Positions 52,384 through 62,250 of a stretch of 64,000 nucleotides of DNA are shown here, in pieces (position 1 is the first letter of the stretch; each line of letters starts with the position of its first letter). This DNA is from an uncultured Rhodopila sp. Its GTDB lineage: Bacteria > Pseudomonadota > Alphaproteobacteria > Acetobacterales > Acetobacteraceae. The DNA lies in the NCBI GenBank assembly GCA_903851415.1, contig CAINOE010000084.1, positions 18,414 through 82,413 on the forward strand, read 5' to 3'. The notes beneath the pieces are model-generated. The model was not told where the DNA came from. It did no database searches and saw only the letters and a program-made list of their open reading frames with translations. The position numbers and the translations under genes are program-made.

Positions 52384-52620
52384 CCCCCGCGGGTCAGGTC
52401 GCGGAACTCCGGTCCCGCCCGCAACCGCCCGAGGGCCTGAGTCAACGTCATGGGACGGATCCTCCAGCGACAGCCGGGTGCGGTTGCGCTGGCGGCGAAT
52501 AATCCCGGGTTTGGCGGGCGCGTCAACCGGGGGGTGACAGAAGGCTGCCGCCCCCGCCATGTCCCCGGCGCATGCCGACCGTCGCCCGGCGGGACCTCCT
52601 GCCCGCCGGGTGAGGCCGGA

Positions 52621-54390
52621 TCAGCTGATCAGATGCGGCAGCAGGCTTGACAGCGTGGCCGTCGCCGCCCCGTCGATGGTGGCGATCGCCACGCCGGGAC
52701 CGCCGGACGTTGGCGCCACCGACAGCACCGCGCCGGCCGAAGAGTCGGCCACCGTCACGTAGTTCGGCAGGGTGGAAGCCGAACCATCCCAATTGGTCGC
52801 GGCCAGCGCCGCCGTCAGGTCCAGCGTGCCGCCCGTGGCCGTGATGTCGCTGGTGAACGTGTCGGTGCCGGTGCCGGCCGCCGGCAGGATGTAGGTGTTC
52901 CCTTGTCCGGTGTCGGTGATCGTGCCGGCGCCGCCGGGGAGAGTCACGGTATCGTCCGAACCGCTGATGAACAGCAGGCCGTTGCCGGAGGCCGCCTGCA
53001 CCGAAACCTGGCTCTGGCTGACCGTGTCGCCGGAAGCGGCGCCGTCGAGGGTGATTGCCGCGGTCAGCGGGCTCGTGGCGGTTCCCGCTACAGGCGCCCA
53101 CGCCGCGGAGGGGCTTGTCTTGTCCCACCACAGGTTGCCGGCGTTCTCCTGCCAGACCGCATTGCCGACATAAGCCAGTTCGGTGACATCCGCCGTCGTC
53201 GCGTCGGCGGTGCCGTTCACCGCGACCTGGCCCGTGCCGGTGATGGTCCAGGTGTTGCCGCTGGCATCAACGATGGAGCCGGTCGAGCCGGCCAGGACCG
53301 TCGTGTCGTTCGGGGAGGCGTCGGTGACAGACCCGGCCGCCCCCGCCGCCAGGGTCGAATCGCCGGCGGACGGCGCAGCCGCGGTGGGGGCGGCTGTTGA
53401 CGGCGTCGCCGGAGCCGAGGCAACCGGCACCGGAACGGCGGCAGGGGAGGTAGCGGCCGATGCCGCGATGCCGGCCGCGATCTGCTGGCCGTAGGCGGAC
53501 AGGCTGCTGCCGCTGCCCACGGTCAGGCCATCGCCCGGATTGCCCGAGCCCCAGGACCACGCAGCGCTGCCGAAGCCGCTCTGCTGCACCGCGGCGATGA
53601 CCTGGTTCGCATTCGCATCGATCGTCGTCCCGGTCGTGCTGTTGCCGTACTCTCCGATAATGATTGGCAACGTTCCGTTTGCAGTAGTGATTGTCTGTTG
53701 CGTTTGCGCTATATCGGCCGCCAGGTTCCCGCTGACCGTCGACTGATCGGCTGAGTAGCTGGTGATCCAGCCATAATAGTGCACGTCTCCGACGATGTTC
53801 GTCATGCTTGAATAAACCGATGGAGTGTAGCCCTGGGCGAAGGAGGAAGGGCTTCTGTCGCCGTTTATTTCGATCATGACCGGGCTGTTGTTGCCGGCGT
53901 CCCGGACTGCATTGTAGGTCTGCTGTTGCCAGGTGGACAGCGCCGCCGGATTCTGGTTGCCGGATGAATCGGTTTCAGACGGCTCGTTATCCGTGCCGAA
54001 CCAGACATAGGGATTGTTGGCGAACGCCGATGCGACGGAGGAATACCAGTTCAGTTCGGTGCTGAGTTCCTGGCCGGTAAAGATATTGCCCGAGTCGCCG
54101 CCGCCGTCGGTTCCGTCCGAGTTGCTGTGGTCTTCGAGTTCAACGACGATCCCGGCCGAGGTCAGCTGGTCGACATAGCTGGTCAGCGCGGACGGGCTGG
54201 CATAGTCGTAAATCGCCAGGCGAACGAAGTTGATGCCTGGGAAATCGCTCTGTAGCGTGCTCGCGGATGGCTGGCTGCCTTCCATTACATTGATGCCGGC
54301 AGCAACGAACGGCGCTCCGTTCGGATCGGTGATCTGGCCGCCGCTGACGTGAAATGTGCCGGTGGCGGCTGTGGATAATGTACCTGACAA
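52621..54390 (-). CDS. GH5-like glycoside hydrolase with C-terminal repeat region, probably type I secreted
   Basis: A 589-residue protein. Residues about 15-290 form a cellulase-family barrel with the acid/base Glu136 in WFGTDNEPSE and the nucleophile Glu247 in IIIGEYGN. GGQITDPNGAPFVAAGINVMEG is the usual N-terminal edge. A Pro/Ala/Thr/Ser linker (about 310-345) leads to repetitive beta-strand sequence (GDTVSQSQVS, SGSDDTVTLPGGAGTITDTGQGNTYILPAAGTGTDTFTSDI) and a hydrophobic end LSSLLPHLIS. There is no N-terminal signal, so release through a type I exporter, as for RTX-type proteins, is likely. The substrate may be a beta-glucan. Confidence 0.8.
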   Translation of the reverse strand: MSGTLSTAATGTFHVSGGQITDPNGAPFVAAGINVMEGSQPSASTLQSDFPGINFVRLAIYDYASPSALTSYVDQLTSAGIVVELEDHSNSDGTDGGGDSGNIFTGQELSTELNWYSSVASAFANNPYVWFGTDNEPSETDSSGNQNPAALSTWQQQTYNAVRDAGNNSPVMIEINGDRSPSSFAQGYTPSVYSSMTNIVGDVHYYGWITSYSADQSTVSGNLAADIAQTQQTITTANGTLPIIIGEYGNSTTGTTIDANANQVIAAVQQSGFGSAAWSWGSGNPGDGLTVGSGSSLSAYGQQIAAGIAASAATSPAAVPVPVASAPATPSTAAPTAAAPSAGDSTLAAGAAGSVTDASPNDTTVLAGSTGSIVDASGNTWTITGTGQVAVNGTADATTADVTELAYVGNAVWQENAGNLWWDKTSPSAAWAPVAGTATSPLTAAITLDGAASGDTVSQSQVSVQAASGNGLLFISGSDDTVTLPGGAGTITDTGQGNTYILPAAGTGTDTFTSDITATGGTLDLTAALAATNWDGSASTLPNYVTVADSSAGAVLSVAPTSGGPGVAIATIDGAATATLSSLLPHLIS

Positions 54391-55079
54391 ATTATGCTCC
54401 CGACTGCGTGATCCGCGAAGGGCTACTCACGGAAGGGAGAGCTGTCAAAACGGAAACGTTGCTCCAGACATGTTTAGTCTCCGGCAACCGTGCTCTTAGC
54501 GACTTAAAGGAATTGCAACCTATTTCACACGAAATCATTCGATGAGATAAGGCGCCGGGTATGCCTCAATCCACCGGAATGTTCCGGTGGATGAGGAGTT
54601 CATGTGAACCAAAGCCAGGGCGGCCATTGCGGGTTTGCCGAACGCTTCCGGTGCCTGTTTGACAGACCCTGGCATCTGCGCCGTTGGCGGTCTCAGCGCA
54701 TGGGCTGGCACTCGATCCTGTCCCCGCCGCTTGCGGCGCGGCAACGCGCCGTGGCTGACTGTTAGCTGATGAAGCGTTGGCAGCCCGCCGTCGGGCAGCT
54801 CTACAGCATGGCGCGGGACCGGGATTTTCCGTCAACGCCGGCGACCGGGCTGACTGTCTGGCGCTTCGGCGGGAACGGCGATTGATCGCGCCCTGGTCGG
54901 CAAGTCCGAAGCCGCGGTGGGGGCCGGGCGGGAAGGAGGCCGCCTGAACCAAACCACTCTGCGACCCGCCGCCAAACGTTATTTGTGCGCCCTGGCCGCT
55001 TCGGCTGATACTTCGGAGACCGGATACAACCGGATCAAACAAGCCGCCGGCAACCGGCGGCGACAGGGAGAACGACCGC
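54391..55079. other. Intergenic region between the glycosidase and the BCAA-type binding protein
   Basis: The first 150 bases are AT-richer and should hold the glycosidase promoter. A strong hairpin, CCACCGGAA-TG-TTCCGGTGG, lies at 54571-54590 without a T tract. The remaining GC-rich part shows no supported ORF. Promoter elements for the gene at 55080 could lie at its right end. Confidence 0.5.
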
Positions 55080-56303
55080 ATGACACCGACTCGCCGGACC
55101 CTTATCGGCGGCGCCGCCGCGCTGACTCTCGCGCCGCTGGCGCCCCGCCGCGCCCGCGCCCGCGCCAGGATCACGATAGGCGTCCTGACCGACCTGTCCG
55201 GCACGTACCGGGACAATACGGGGCCGACTTCGGTTGCGGCAACCCAGCTTGCCGTGGATGAGATGAAGTCTCACCTCGACTGCGACGTGGAGGTGATCGC
55301 CGCAGATCATCAGAACAAGCCGGACGTCGCCGCTTCCATCGCGCGGCAGTGGTTCGACGGCGATGTCGATGTCGCGGCCGACGTGCCGACATCCTCGGTG
55401 GCGCTGGCGGTCGCCCAGGTGGCGAAGGAGAAGGACAAGCTGATGCTGAACGCCTCGGCGACAGTCGCCTCGCTGACGGACGCTCAGTGCAGCCCCAACA
55501 CGATTGTCTGGAGCTTCGACACCTATGAGAACGCCCATTCGACCGGCGGCTCGCTGGTCGCGCAGGGATTCAAATCCTGGTATTTCATCACCGCCAACTA
55601 CGCTTTCGGCCAGTCGCTGGAAGACCTGACCGCCGAGGTCGTCAGGCAGGGCGGCGGCGAGATCAAGGGATCGTCGCGCTATCCGTTTCCGGACACCACC
55701 GATTTCTCGTCCTATCTGGCGCAGGCGCAGGCCAGCGGCGCGACCGTCGTCGGCTTCGCCAATGCCGGGCTGGACACCGAGAACTGCATCAAGCAGGCGG
55801 CGGAGTTCGGCCTGAACAAGACCATGAAACTGGCCCCGCTGCTGATGTTCATTCAGAACCCGCATGCGCTGGGGCCGCAGATCTGCGGCGGGCTGCTGAC
55901 CACGGAGACGTTCTACTGGGACGCCAACAACCGCACGCGCGGCTTCACGCAGCGGCTGTTGCAGCGGACCCGGCAGAACAACTATCCCAACCAGGCGCAT
56001 GCCAGCTCGTACGGCTCGACGGTCCACTACCTGAAGGCGGTCGCGGCGATGGGTGGCGCGGCGGCGAAGGCCAGCGGCCGGGCGGCGGTGGCGCAGATGA
56101 AGGCGCTGCCAACGGATGACGACGCCTTCGGTCCCGGCCGCGTGCGCGCCGACGGCCGCGGCGAATTCCCGGCCTATTTGTGGCAGGTCAAGACGCCGGA
56201 GGAAAGCAAGGGCGAGTGGGACCTGTACAAACTGGTCCGCACGACCCCTCCCGGCGGGGTGCTGCACCCGCTCAATCCGAAGTGCAATTTTCCGGTGGGA
56301 TGA
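55080..56303 (+). CDS. Branched-chain amino acid type ABC transporter substrate-binding protein
   Basis: A 407-residue periplasmic protein (LivK/Leu-Ile-Val-binding fold). The N-terminus MTPTRRTLIGGAAALTLAPLAPRRARA is a Tat-like signal. The mature start ITIGVLTDLSGTYRDNTGPTSVAATQLAVDEM, and KSWYFITANYAFGQSLEDLTAEVV, are family features. Many alphaproteobacterial homologues bind amides, urea or aromatic acids. No LivHMGF genes are adjacent, so it is an orphan. Confidence 0.88.
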   Translation: MTPTRRTLIGGAAALTLAPLAPRRARARARITIGVLTDLSGTYRDNTGPTSVAATQLAVDEMKSHLDCDVEVIAADHQNKPDVAASIARQWFDGDVDVAADVPTSSVALAVAQVAKEKDKLMLNASATVASLTDAQCSPNTIVWSFDTYENAHSTGGSLVAQGFKSWYFITANYAFGQSLEDLTAEVVRQGGGEIKGSSRYPFPDTTDFSSYLAQAQASGATVVGFANAGLDTENCIKQAAEFGLNKTMKLAPLLMFIQNPHALGPQICGGLLTTETFYWDANNRTRGFTQRLLQRTRQNNYPNQAHASSYGSTVHYLKAVAAMGGAAAKASGRAAVAQMKALPTDDDAFGPGRVRADGRGEFPAYLWQVKTPEESKGEWDLYKLVRTTPPGGVLHPLNPKCNFPVG

Positions 56304-56304
56304 G

Positions 56305-56706
56305 TCAGCCCTGAAGAGCGGCCGCGACGGCGTCCTGAAGCTGCCCGTCGCCTAACGGCTTGAACAGCACGCGTGCCGGCCGGACCGCCTGAATCCGGGC
56401 GATCGTCGGCGAATCCCTTGATCCCGTAATGAAAATGACCCGGGAGCCGACGGCCCGGTGGATGGCGATGGCCGCATCGACCCCGTCAACCGGGCCTTCC
56501 AGCCGCACATCCATCAGGACCACCTTGGGGCGAAACTGGTTCGCGAGCGCTATGGCGGAAGCGGCGTTATTGGCGATGCCGCAGACGTCGATCTGCATGT
56601 CTTCGAGGATCATGCACCACAGCTCGGCGATGAGGATCTCGTCATCGACAACCAGGACACAGGCGCGCAGGCCGTTCATCGCGGCATCGGCGGCCGGGAC
56701 GATCAT
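56305..56706 (-). CDS. Response regulator receiver protein
   Basis: A 133-residue single receiver starting at ATG 56706 (MIVPAAD); ATG 56679 is an alternative. Acidic VLVVDDEILIAELW, the phospho-acceptor in VVLMDVRLEGPVDG, Thr/Ser in IFITGSRD and the Lys in VLFKPLGDGQL are all present. The form DVRLEG-x-x-DG resembles receivers of the HWE/LovR group that receive phosphate in general stress pathways. It is convergent with the binding protein gene, one base after it. Confidence 0.85.
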   Translation of the reverse strand: MIVPAADAAMNGLRACVLVVDDEILIAELWCMILEDMQIDVCGIANNAASAIALANQFRPKVVLMDVRLEGPVDGVDAAIAIHRAVGSRVIFITGSRDSPTIARIQAVRPARVLFKPLGDGQLQDAVAAALQG

Positions 56707-56709
56707 CGC

Positions 56710-57504
56710 CGCACCGCTTTGCTGTTTGGCGAGAGGGGACGGAACCGCCGGCCCCCCCGCGCTGCACCGCCAATCCGCGGCCGATCGGCCGGTTGGCTTC
56801 GGGAAACCCGGATGCCCGGGCGGATTGTTACGACGATCCCGCACCTCGCGCGGCGCGGCGCGATCGTCCGGGCCGTAGACGGGCCTTAGGGTCATTGCGG
56901 AACGATCAAACCGCGGTGCAGGAACCCGCGGCTGCCCCGCGGCCCGCGGTTTTTGCTCGATGTATCGAATTCCGGGCTCGGCGGCCGAGGTGATTATTGG
57001 ACTCATTTATTGCCTTTCATCGACCGCCCGGCGGTCCGGTGAATTGGGGAATTCATAGACACGATCAGCGATTTTCGCGAAATGCCCAGTTTTTGCCGGC
57101 TCCGTCAACCGGCGTAGTGGCAGGTTCGCCAGAATTTTTTAATGCGGTATTGCAGCGTTCTGAACTGGCCGCCGGCAAAGGAATATTATAATGGAATTGT
57201 AGCAAATTTGATTATTGTCGCGGTCGCAGGCGGCGGCTTGAGACGAAATCTCATGGTCGCGCTCCAGCGTTCGAACCATCACACGAAGGCAACGCTTCCC
57301 CGGCGCGCCTGACGATGGCAATGCGCGCGGGCGCGAGGCTCAACCGGCCGCCGCTGCGCGCGTGGCAGAGGGATTTGGCTCCAGTCCGCGGTGGAGCCGT
57401 AAGTCCCCGCTTCGCCGACCGCACGTCGCCCACAATCGCCCGGACGGTCCACCACATCGCCCATGACGACTTATGGGGAGAGTCGCTCTCATCGCTGGCT
57501 GATA
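56710..57504. other. Gap between the receiver gene and a small ORF
   Basis: This long gap holds the receiver promoter and an AT-rich patch around 57060-57200. An inverted repeat GGCTCCA / TGGAGCC lies at 57377-57398. Long frames in it are mostly Arg/Pro-rich and not coding-like. No gene is supported. Confidence 0.5.
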
Positions 57505-57675
57505 TTACTCCGCCGCTCGCGGCGCGGGGCTGTATTTCTCGATCCAGGCGCGGCCGAGCCTGACCGCTTCCTCGGGGGTGAGCCAGGACCAGTCGGCGCC
57601 GCGGGAGCGCAATGCCACCCAGACGGTATCGCCATGCACGTGTTCTTCAACCGCGATAGGGGGCTGGTTCGGCAT
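57505..57675 (-). CDS. Small hypothetical protein
   Basis: A 56-residue protein starting at ATG 57675 (MPNQPPIAVEEHVHGDTVWVALRSRG). DWSWLTPEEAVRLGRAWIEKY has a coding-like helical pattern. It is acidic-to-neutral and has no signal peptide. No family is recognised; the balanced composition is the only support. Confidence 0.5.
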   Translation of the reverse strand: MPNQPPIAVEEHVHGDTVWVALRSRGADWSWLTPEEAVRLGRAWIEKYSPAPRAAE

Positions 57676-57903
57676 GATCTGACCCTGTGGACAAGAAATT
57701 GGTAAAGGCAAGAAAACATCTCGCGGGGCTTGCTGCAAATCCCGCAATGTCGCGGCGACGTGATCAACCGCGCCTTATTTCTGCCGCAAACGTCCGAGCC
57801 GCTGCAACAGCAAAATCAGTTTCGTTCCGCTGGTAGCGAATATCTGTGGCGTGCCTGCGGCGCGGCGTGCCATTCAGGCAACAGGCGCCGCCGGGACCGG
57901 GCA

Positions 57904-59775
57904 TCAGAAGCCGAACATGTGATCCAGCGAAAACCCGCCCGCCGCATCCATCAGCCCGTGATAGCCGAACAGCCGGCAGGTCGGATCCCGCACCAGCACG
58001 TACCCATCCGGCCCGGCCGCCGCCAGCAGGTCGGCGCCGAACAGCTCATGCGGCCACACGGTGCCTGAACCGGAACAGGCGATCGCCAGCCGCTGCTCCG
58101 AGATCATCCGCCCGATCCCGTCATGAAGCTGCAGCAGGGTCGCGGAAAGCGGATGCCACGTCCCGGAGGCCGGGTAGATCAACACCGCGAAACTGCGCCG
58201 CCGGTTGTCGCCAAGCTTCAGGAACAGCCGCGTGGACAGGCCGGGGGGCGGCCCGGAATAGGATTGCGGCTCGTCCCGGTAGGTCATCGCGGTGTTGAAG
58301 ATATGCGCGCCGAAGCTGGACTCGGCGCTGTGGCCGGAGATCCGGTCCTCGTAGCGGAACAGCGCGTGCAGCCAGCCGTCCGCCTCGCCGCCGTCGCGGA
58401 AATCGTAGACCAGCTCGGCGTGGCCCTGCTCCACGCCGAAGCCGTCGAGGTCCATCGCCAGCGCATGGTCGCGCGGCAGGCAGCCGAGGAATTTTTCGCC
58501 GCGCTTGCTGCCGTCCGCGGCGAACACATCCAGGCGCAGCGGCAGATGGCGCTGCGACGTCGCCATCGGCGTCGGCTGGAACACCGTGCGGAACCGCTCG
58601 CGCGGCAGGATCGGGAAGGGCAGCAGGTAGCCGCGCCCCATCTGCGCGGGCAGCGCCGGGATGCCGGGATCTGGGCGGAGATTGTCGCGCTCGACATTGA
58701 CATGGGCGATGCGCACGCGGTCGTTTCGGGTGACCTCATAGCGCGGCCGCACCACGTGGCGCCCGGCGCGCAGCTCGATCTGCGTCGGCCAGTGCAGCCC
58801 CGGCAGGAAATCCGCCACATCCAGCGCGACGGTGGCGAAGGGGCCGACGGCGCGGGTCAGGGCGACGGGCTGGTTGTCGCCCATGCGGTCGAGGGCAACG
58901 GCTCCCGCCGGTATCGGCGCGGCGTGGCTGTTCTGCAGCCACAGGACCACCGTCTCGTCCGGGCGCGGCGCGGGCAGGCCGGCGAAGCGGTCGGACGGCC
59001 AGGCGTTGGCGTCGTGCGTGCAGGACAACGAGGCGCCGTTGTCGGAGGCATACGTGTCCAGCGCGTATTTCACCACGTCATGCCCGGCGACGCCGATGGC
59101 GTGGATGAACAACTGGCCGGTGAACGGGTCGAGCCCCAACCGCTCGCGCACCTGCCGGCTGTCGATCGAAAAGCCGCCCGCACCCGAGGGCAAAGCCTGC
59201 TCCCAGGTCGCCAATACCGCGCCATCGGCGTCGAACAGCCGCAGCCACAGGCGCACGTCCCGGGCACCGTAGCTGGCCCAGTAATTGGCGGACACCAATC
59301 GGGTGGACAGCCCGTCCGCGTCGCGGAAGAAGGCAAAATTCGTCGCGAAGTTCAGCTTGTCCAGATACTTGCCGCGGACGCTGAGCAGGGCGTCCGGCAG
59401 CCGCGCCTCGTCCAGGGTCAGCACGGCGGCGCCCCGCGGCAGGAGCGGGGCGATGCGTTGGACGATCCTGGCGGCGTCGAAGGCGGCGACCAGCACGGTC
59501 CGCGCGCCGGACGCCGGCAGGTCGGTCAGCGGAAGCGCGGTCAGGCCGCCGCGGGTCTGCCCGACTTCGCTGACGTCGTGGACAAACAGGCTGTCGATCG
59601 ACGCCGGGTACAGCGCGAGCAGGGCAGCGGCGACTCCGTCCGGGTCGTACAGCGTGACCGGGCCGTCCAGCCGGGCATACAGGCGGCTGACGGCCTCCGC
59701 GGCCAATGGGTGGGCCAGCGCTTTATAGAGGACATTGCCGCCGGCGCGGGCGTCGAACGTCTCGATCTGCAGCAT
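57904..59775 (-). CDS. Large hypothetical protein, linked to a glycan locus
   Basis: A 623-residue soluble protein without signal peptide. It begins MLQIETFDARAGGNVLYKALAHPLAAEAVSRLY and contains repeated beta-rich blocks (FRDADGLSTRLVSANYWASYGARDVRLWLRLFDADG, then RLFLKLGDNRRRSFAVLIYPASGTW). The pattern suggests several beta-sandwich domains, perhaps glycan- or lipid-binding. It follows the ELM1-like gene by 13 bases in one operon. No family is recognised with confidence. Confidence 0.75.
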   Translation of the reverse strand: MLQIETFDARAGGNVLYKALAHPLAAEAVSRLYARLDGPVTLYDPDGVAAALLALYPASIDSLFVHDVSEVGQTRGGLTALPLTDLPASGARTVLVAAFDAARIVQRIAPLLPRGAAVLTLDEARLPDALLSVRGKYLDKLNFATNFAFFRDADGLSTRLVSANYWASYGARDVRLWLRLFDADGAVLATWEQALPSGAGGFSIDSRQVRERLGLDPFTGQLFIHAIGVAGHDVVKYALDTYASDNGASLSCTHDANAWPSDRFAGLPAPRPDETVVLWLQNSHAAPIPAGAVALDRMGDNQPVALTRAVGPFATVALDVADFLPGLHWPTQIELRAGRHVVRPRYEVTRNDRVRIAHVNVERDNLRPDPGIPALPAQMGRGYLLPFPILPRERFRTVFQPTPMATSQRHLPLRLDVFAADGSKRGEKFLGCLPRDHALAMDLDGFGVEQGHAELVYDFRDGGEADGWLHALFRYEDRISGHSAESSFGAHIFNTAMTYRDEPQSYSGPPPGLSTRLFLKLGDNRRRSFAVLIYPASGTWHPLSATLLQLHDGIGRMISEQRLAIACSGSGTVWPHELFGADLLAAAGPDGYVLVRDPTCRLFGYHGLMDAAGGFSLDHMFGF

Positions 59776-59788
59776 CGGTCTCGGTTCC

Positions 59789-60727
59789 CTACAGCCCCAG
59801 GCGCCGCTGCATCTCGGCCGCGGCTTCCGGCGTGTCGTTCAGGGGCGTCACCCGCCAATGTAGGAAGCGGCCGGCGAAAGGGCGAATCCGGTCTTCGTTC
59901 ATCATCGTCTTGAGGAAGATCCCCTGCCGGCGCGACGATCCCGGCAGCGGCGCGAACAGCACCGGCGCCGCGGTGGCGGAGGCCTCGGAGATCATCGACA
60001 CGCTGTCCTGCGTCACCACGATCAGGTCCGCCAGCGCCAGCATGCCGAAATAGGGATTCTCGCCGGTGAAGTCCCAGACCCAGCCGCCGGAGGGCGCCAG
60101 AGCCTTTCGGATCTGTGCGGTCACCGCCGGATCGGTGCGGCGCGACGGCGTCACCACCACGCCGACATCGTCCCGCTGCGCCATCCCCGCCAGGTCCGCT
60201 GCCAGCCTGGCGCCGACGCTGCGGTCGAGCCGGTAGCGGCCATTGCTGCCGCCCAGCAGGACCGCGACCAGCGGACGCTTGTACGGGGCGAATCGCTCGC
60301 GCCAGAGCTCCGCTTCGGCCGCCAGCCGCTGCGCACTGGCGCGGTGCAGCGCGGTGCGGGTGACGAACACGTTCGGGCCGATCAGCTCGTCATGCGTGTT
60401 CGCGACGATCAGGTCGAATCGACGAATATCCATGCGCGGGTTCTGCACCTGCACGACCGGCAGCGACGGGCGGCGCAGAGCGGCCAGCACGGCGCCCGCC
60501 ATGCCGCCGCAGCCGATGGCGAGGCCGGGCAGGGGGGCCTTCACCGCCTCGGCAACCGCGGCCAGCGGGTTGGGCCAGAGTTTTGCGGGAATCCATTTCC
60601 ATGGGGCCGAGGGTTGCAGGACCCGGATGGCGGGGACCAGCCCGGCGGCTTCGGCGAGGCCGAGGGCCTGGGCGCGCAGCCCGGCGAATCCCTCGCTGAT
60701 GACCCACGGGGCGGCGATGTCAGACAT
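59789..60727 (-). CDS. ELM1-family protein (GT-B-like)
   Basis: A 312-residue protein starting at ATG 60727 (MSDIAAPWVISEGFAGLRAQALGLAEAAG). Family motifs are VVQVQNPRMDIRRFDLIVANTHDE, VAVLLGGSNGRYRLDRS, VTPSRRTDPAV and LIVVTQDSVSMISEASAT. ELM1 was named for plant mitochondrial fission, but bacterial members have a glycosyltransferase-B-like fold and lie in envelope loci. It is divergent from the O-antigen ligase and starts the operon with the 623-aa gene. Confidence 0.87.
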   Translation of the reverse strand: MSDIAAPWVISEGFAGLRAQALGLAEAAGLVPAIRVLQPSAPWKWIPAKLWPNPLAAVAEAVKAPLPGLAIGCGGMAGAVLAALRRPSLPVVQVQNPRMDIRRFDLIVANTHDELIGPNVFVTRTALHRASAQRLAAEAELWRERFAPYKRPLVAVLLGGSNGRYRLDRSVGARLAADLAGMAQRDDVGVVVTPSRRTDPAVTAQIRKALAPSGGWVWDFTGENPYFGMLALADLIVVTQDSVSMISEASATAAPVLFAPLPGSSRRQGIFLKTMMNEDRIRPFAGRFLHWRVTPLNDTPEAAAEMQRRLGL

Positions 60728-60889
60728 GGCGGGGCTTTTCGGCGGGCAGGGCGCAAAGGTCAATGGTTGCCCAAGCCGATCGGCAATGGCTCGGCTGGCG
60801 GATGGCGGGAAGCCGGTCTATCAAGCCGCCCGCCGCGGTCCGCGCCCGTCGTCCGGCCGGGGACTCGACACCCGGGGAGGTTCCGCCCG

Positions 60890-62206
60890 ATGCAGCCTGT
60901 GACTCAGATCATCAACCGCGCCGGCACGGTGCCGGGCCGCGGCGGCAGTCCGCAATGGCTTCCGACGGCGGCGACTTGCCTGACGCTGCTGCTGCCCTGG
61001 GCGCTGCTATATGCCCGGGCCATCGGCGACGCGACGCTCTGCGCGATCGTCGTGCTGTTCCTCGCCGGGCGCGCGTTGGAGCGGGACTGGACGTGGCTGC
61101 GTGCCCCGTGGACCCGGCTGGCGCTGCTGTTCTGGGGCTGGATGCTGCTCTGCACGCTGCTGAACGGGAACGGGCAGGCGATCCAGCAGGCGCTGGCCTC
61201 GATCCGGTTCTTCCTGCTGGTGCCGGCGCTGCAAGCCGGGGTGCTGGCCAGCGAGCGGACCCGCAGGTGGCTTGGGTACGTCATCCTTGCCGCCGCGCTT
61301 TGGATACTGGTCGAGTCGTGGCAGCAATACCTGCTCGGGCTGAACATTTTCGGCTACCCGCGTTGGATCGACGGCGCGCTGACCGGGCCGTTCCGCGGGC
61401 CGGTCGCGGGGCCGACATTCCTGTGGGTGTTCTTTCCGGCCTTCCTTCCCATCTGCCTCCTCCTGCTCAGGCGCGCCGATCGGCTTGGGAGGGTGGCGGG
61501 ACTCGGGGTGCTGGTGGTGGCGGCCTTGACGATGATCCTGATCGGACAGCGGATGCCGGCTCTGCTCATGACGCTCGGTCTGTGCGTCAGCGGCCTGCTG
61601 TTCCGCCAGGTTCGCGTCCCCGTGCTGCTGACCATCGCTGCCGGCATCGGTCTGCTGGCGCTGCTGCCGGTGGTTTCGCCGCCGACTTCGCTCAAGCTGG
61701 TCGTGTTCTTCACCTACCAGATGGAGCATTTCTGGGCGTCACCCTACGGCCTGATCTTCGGCCGGGCGGTGACGATGATCCAGGCGCATCCGTGGTTCGG
61801 CCTCGGCTGGGACGGTTACCGTAATTTCTGCATGGACCCCGCCTACCTGACCGGCGTGCCGTGGCTGCCGGTCAGCGACCCCGCCAGCATCGAGGGCTGC
61901 ACCATCCACCCGCATAACTACTGGCTCCAGGTGGCGACGAGCTGCGGGCTGACCGGAACGCTGCTGTTCGGGGCACTCGTGGTGACCTGGCTGCGGGGCA
62001 TAAGCGGCGGAGGCGGTTGTTTGCGCAACGACCGCCAGGCGGCGCTGCTGGTCATCGTGTGCGTGGCGATGTGGCCGATTGCCTCGACCACCTCCTTGTT
62101 CACGGTGCCCAACGCCGGGTGGTTCTTCCTGATGGTCGGCTGGGGACTGGCCGAGGCTGGCGGGACCCGGTCACGGCCGGGACTCACCGCTTCCGCGTCA
62201 GGATAG
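60890..62206 (+). CDS. O-antigen ligase family membrane protein (WaaL/Wzy type)
   Basis: A 438-residue membrane protein starting at ATG 60890, with GGGGAGG about 10 bases upstream. About 11 helices are visible. A large periplasmic loop follows FGRAVTMIQAHPWFGLGWDGYRNF and ends in the motif TIHPHNYWLQVATSCGLTG, typical of ligases and polymerases that handle polyprenyl-linked O-antigen. The frame is open far upstream, but that part reads as antisense of the ELM1 gene. It is divergent from ELM1. Confidence 0.88.
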   Translation: MQPVTQIINRAGTVPGRGGSPQWLPTAATCLTLLLPWALLYARAIGDATLCAIVVLFLAGRALERDWTWLRAPWTRLALLFWGWMLLCTLLNGNGQAIQQALASIRFFLLVPALQAGVLASERTRRWLGYVILAAALWILVESWQQYLLGLNIFGYPRWIDGALTGPFRGPVAGPTFLWVFFPAFLPICLLLLRRADRLGRVAGLGVLVVAALTMILIGQRMPALLMTLGLCVSGLLFRQVRVPVLLTIAAGIGLLALLPVVSPPTSLKLVVFFTYQMEHFWASPYGLIFGRAVTMIQAHPWFGLGWDGYRNFCMDPAYLTGVPWLPVSDPASIEGCTIHPHNYWLQVATSCGLTGTLLFGALVVTWLRGISGGGGCLRNDRQAALLVIVCVAMWPIASTTSLFTVPNAGWFFLMVGWGLAEAGGTRSRPGLTASASG

Positions 62207-62250
62207 GCGGCATTGCGGAGACGGACTTTGTCGGACCGCCCCCGCCCTCA

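Noticed and set aside
60344..60889. Upstream extension of the O-antigen ligase frame
   Set aside because: The extra residues are antisense to the ELM1-family gene, and a good ribosome site precedes ATG 60890.
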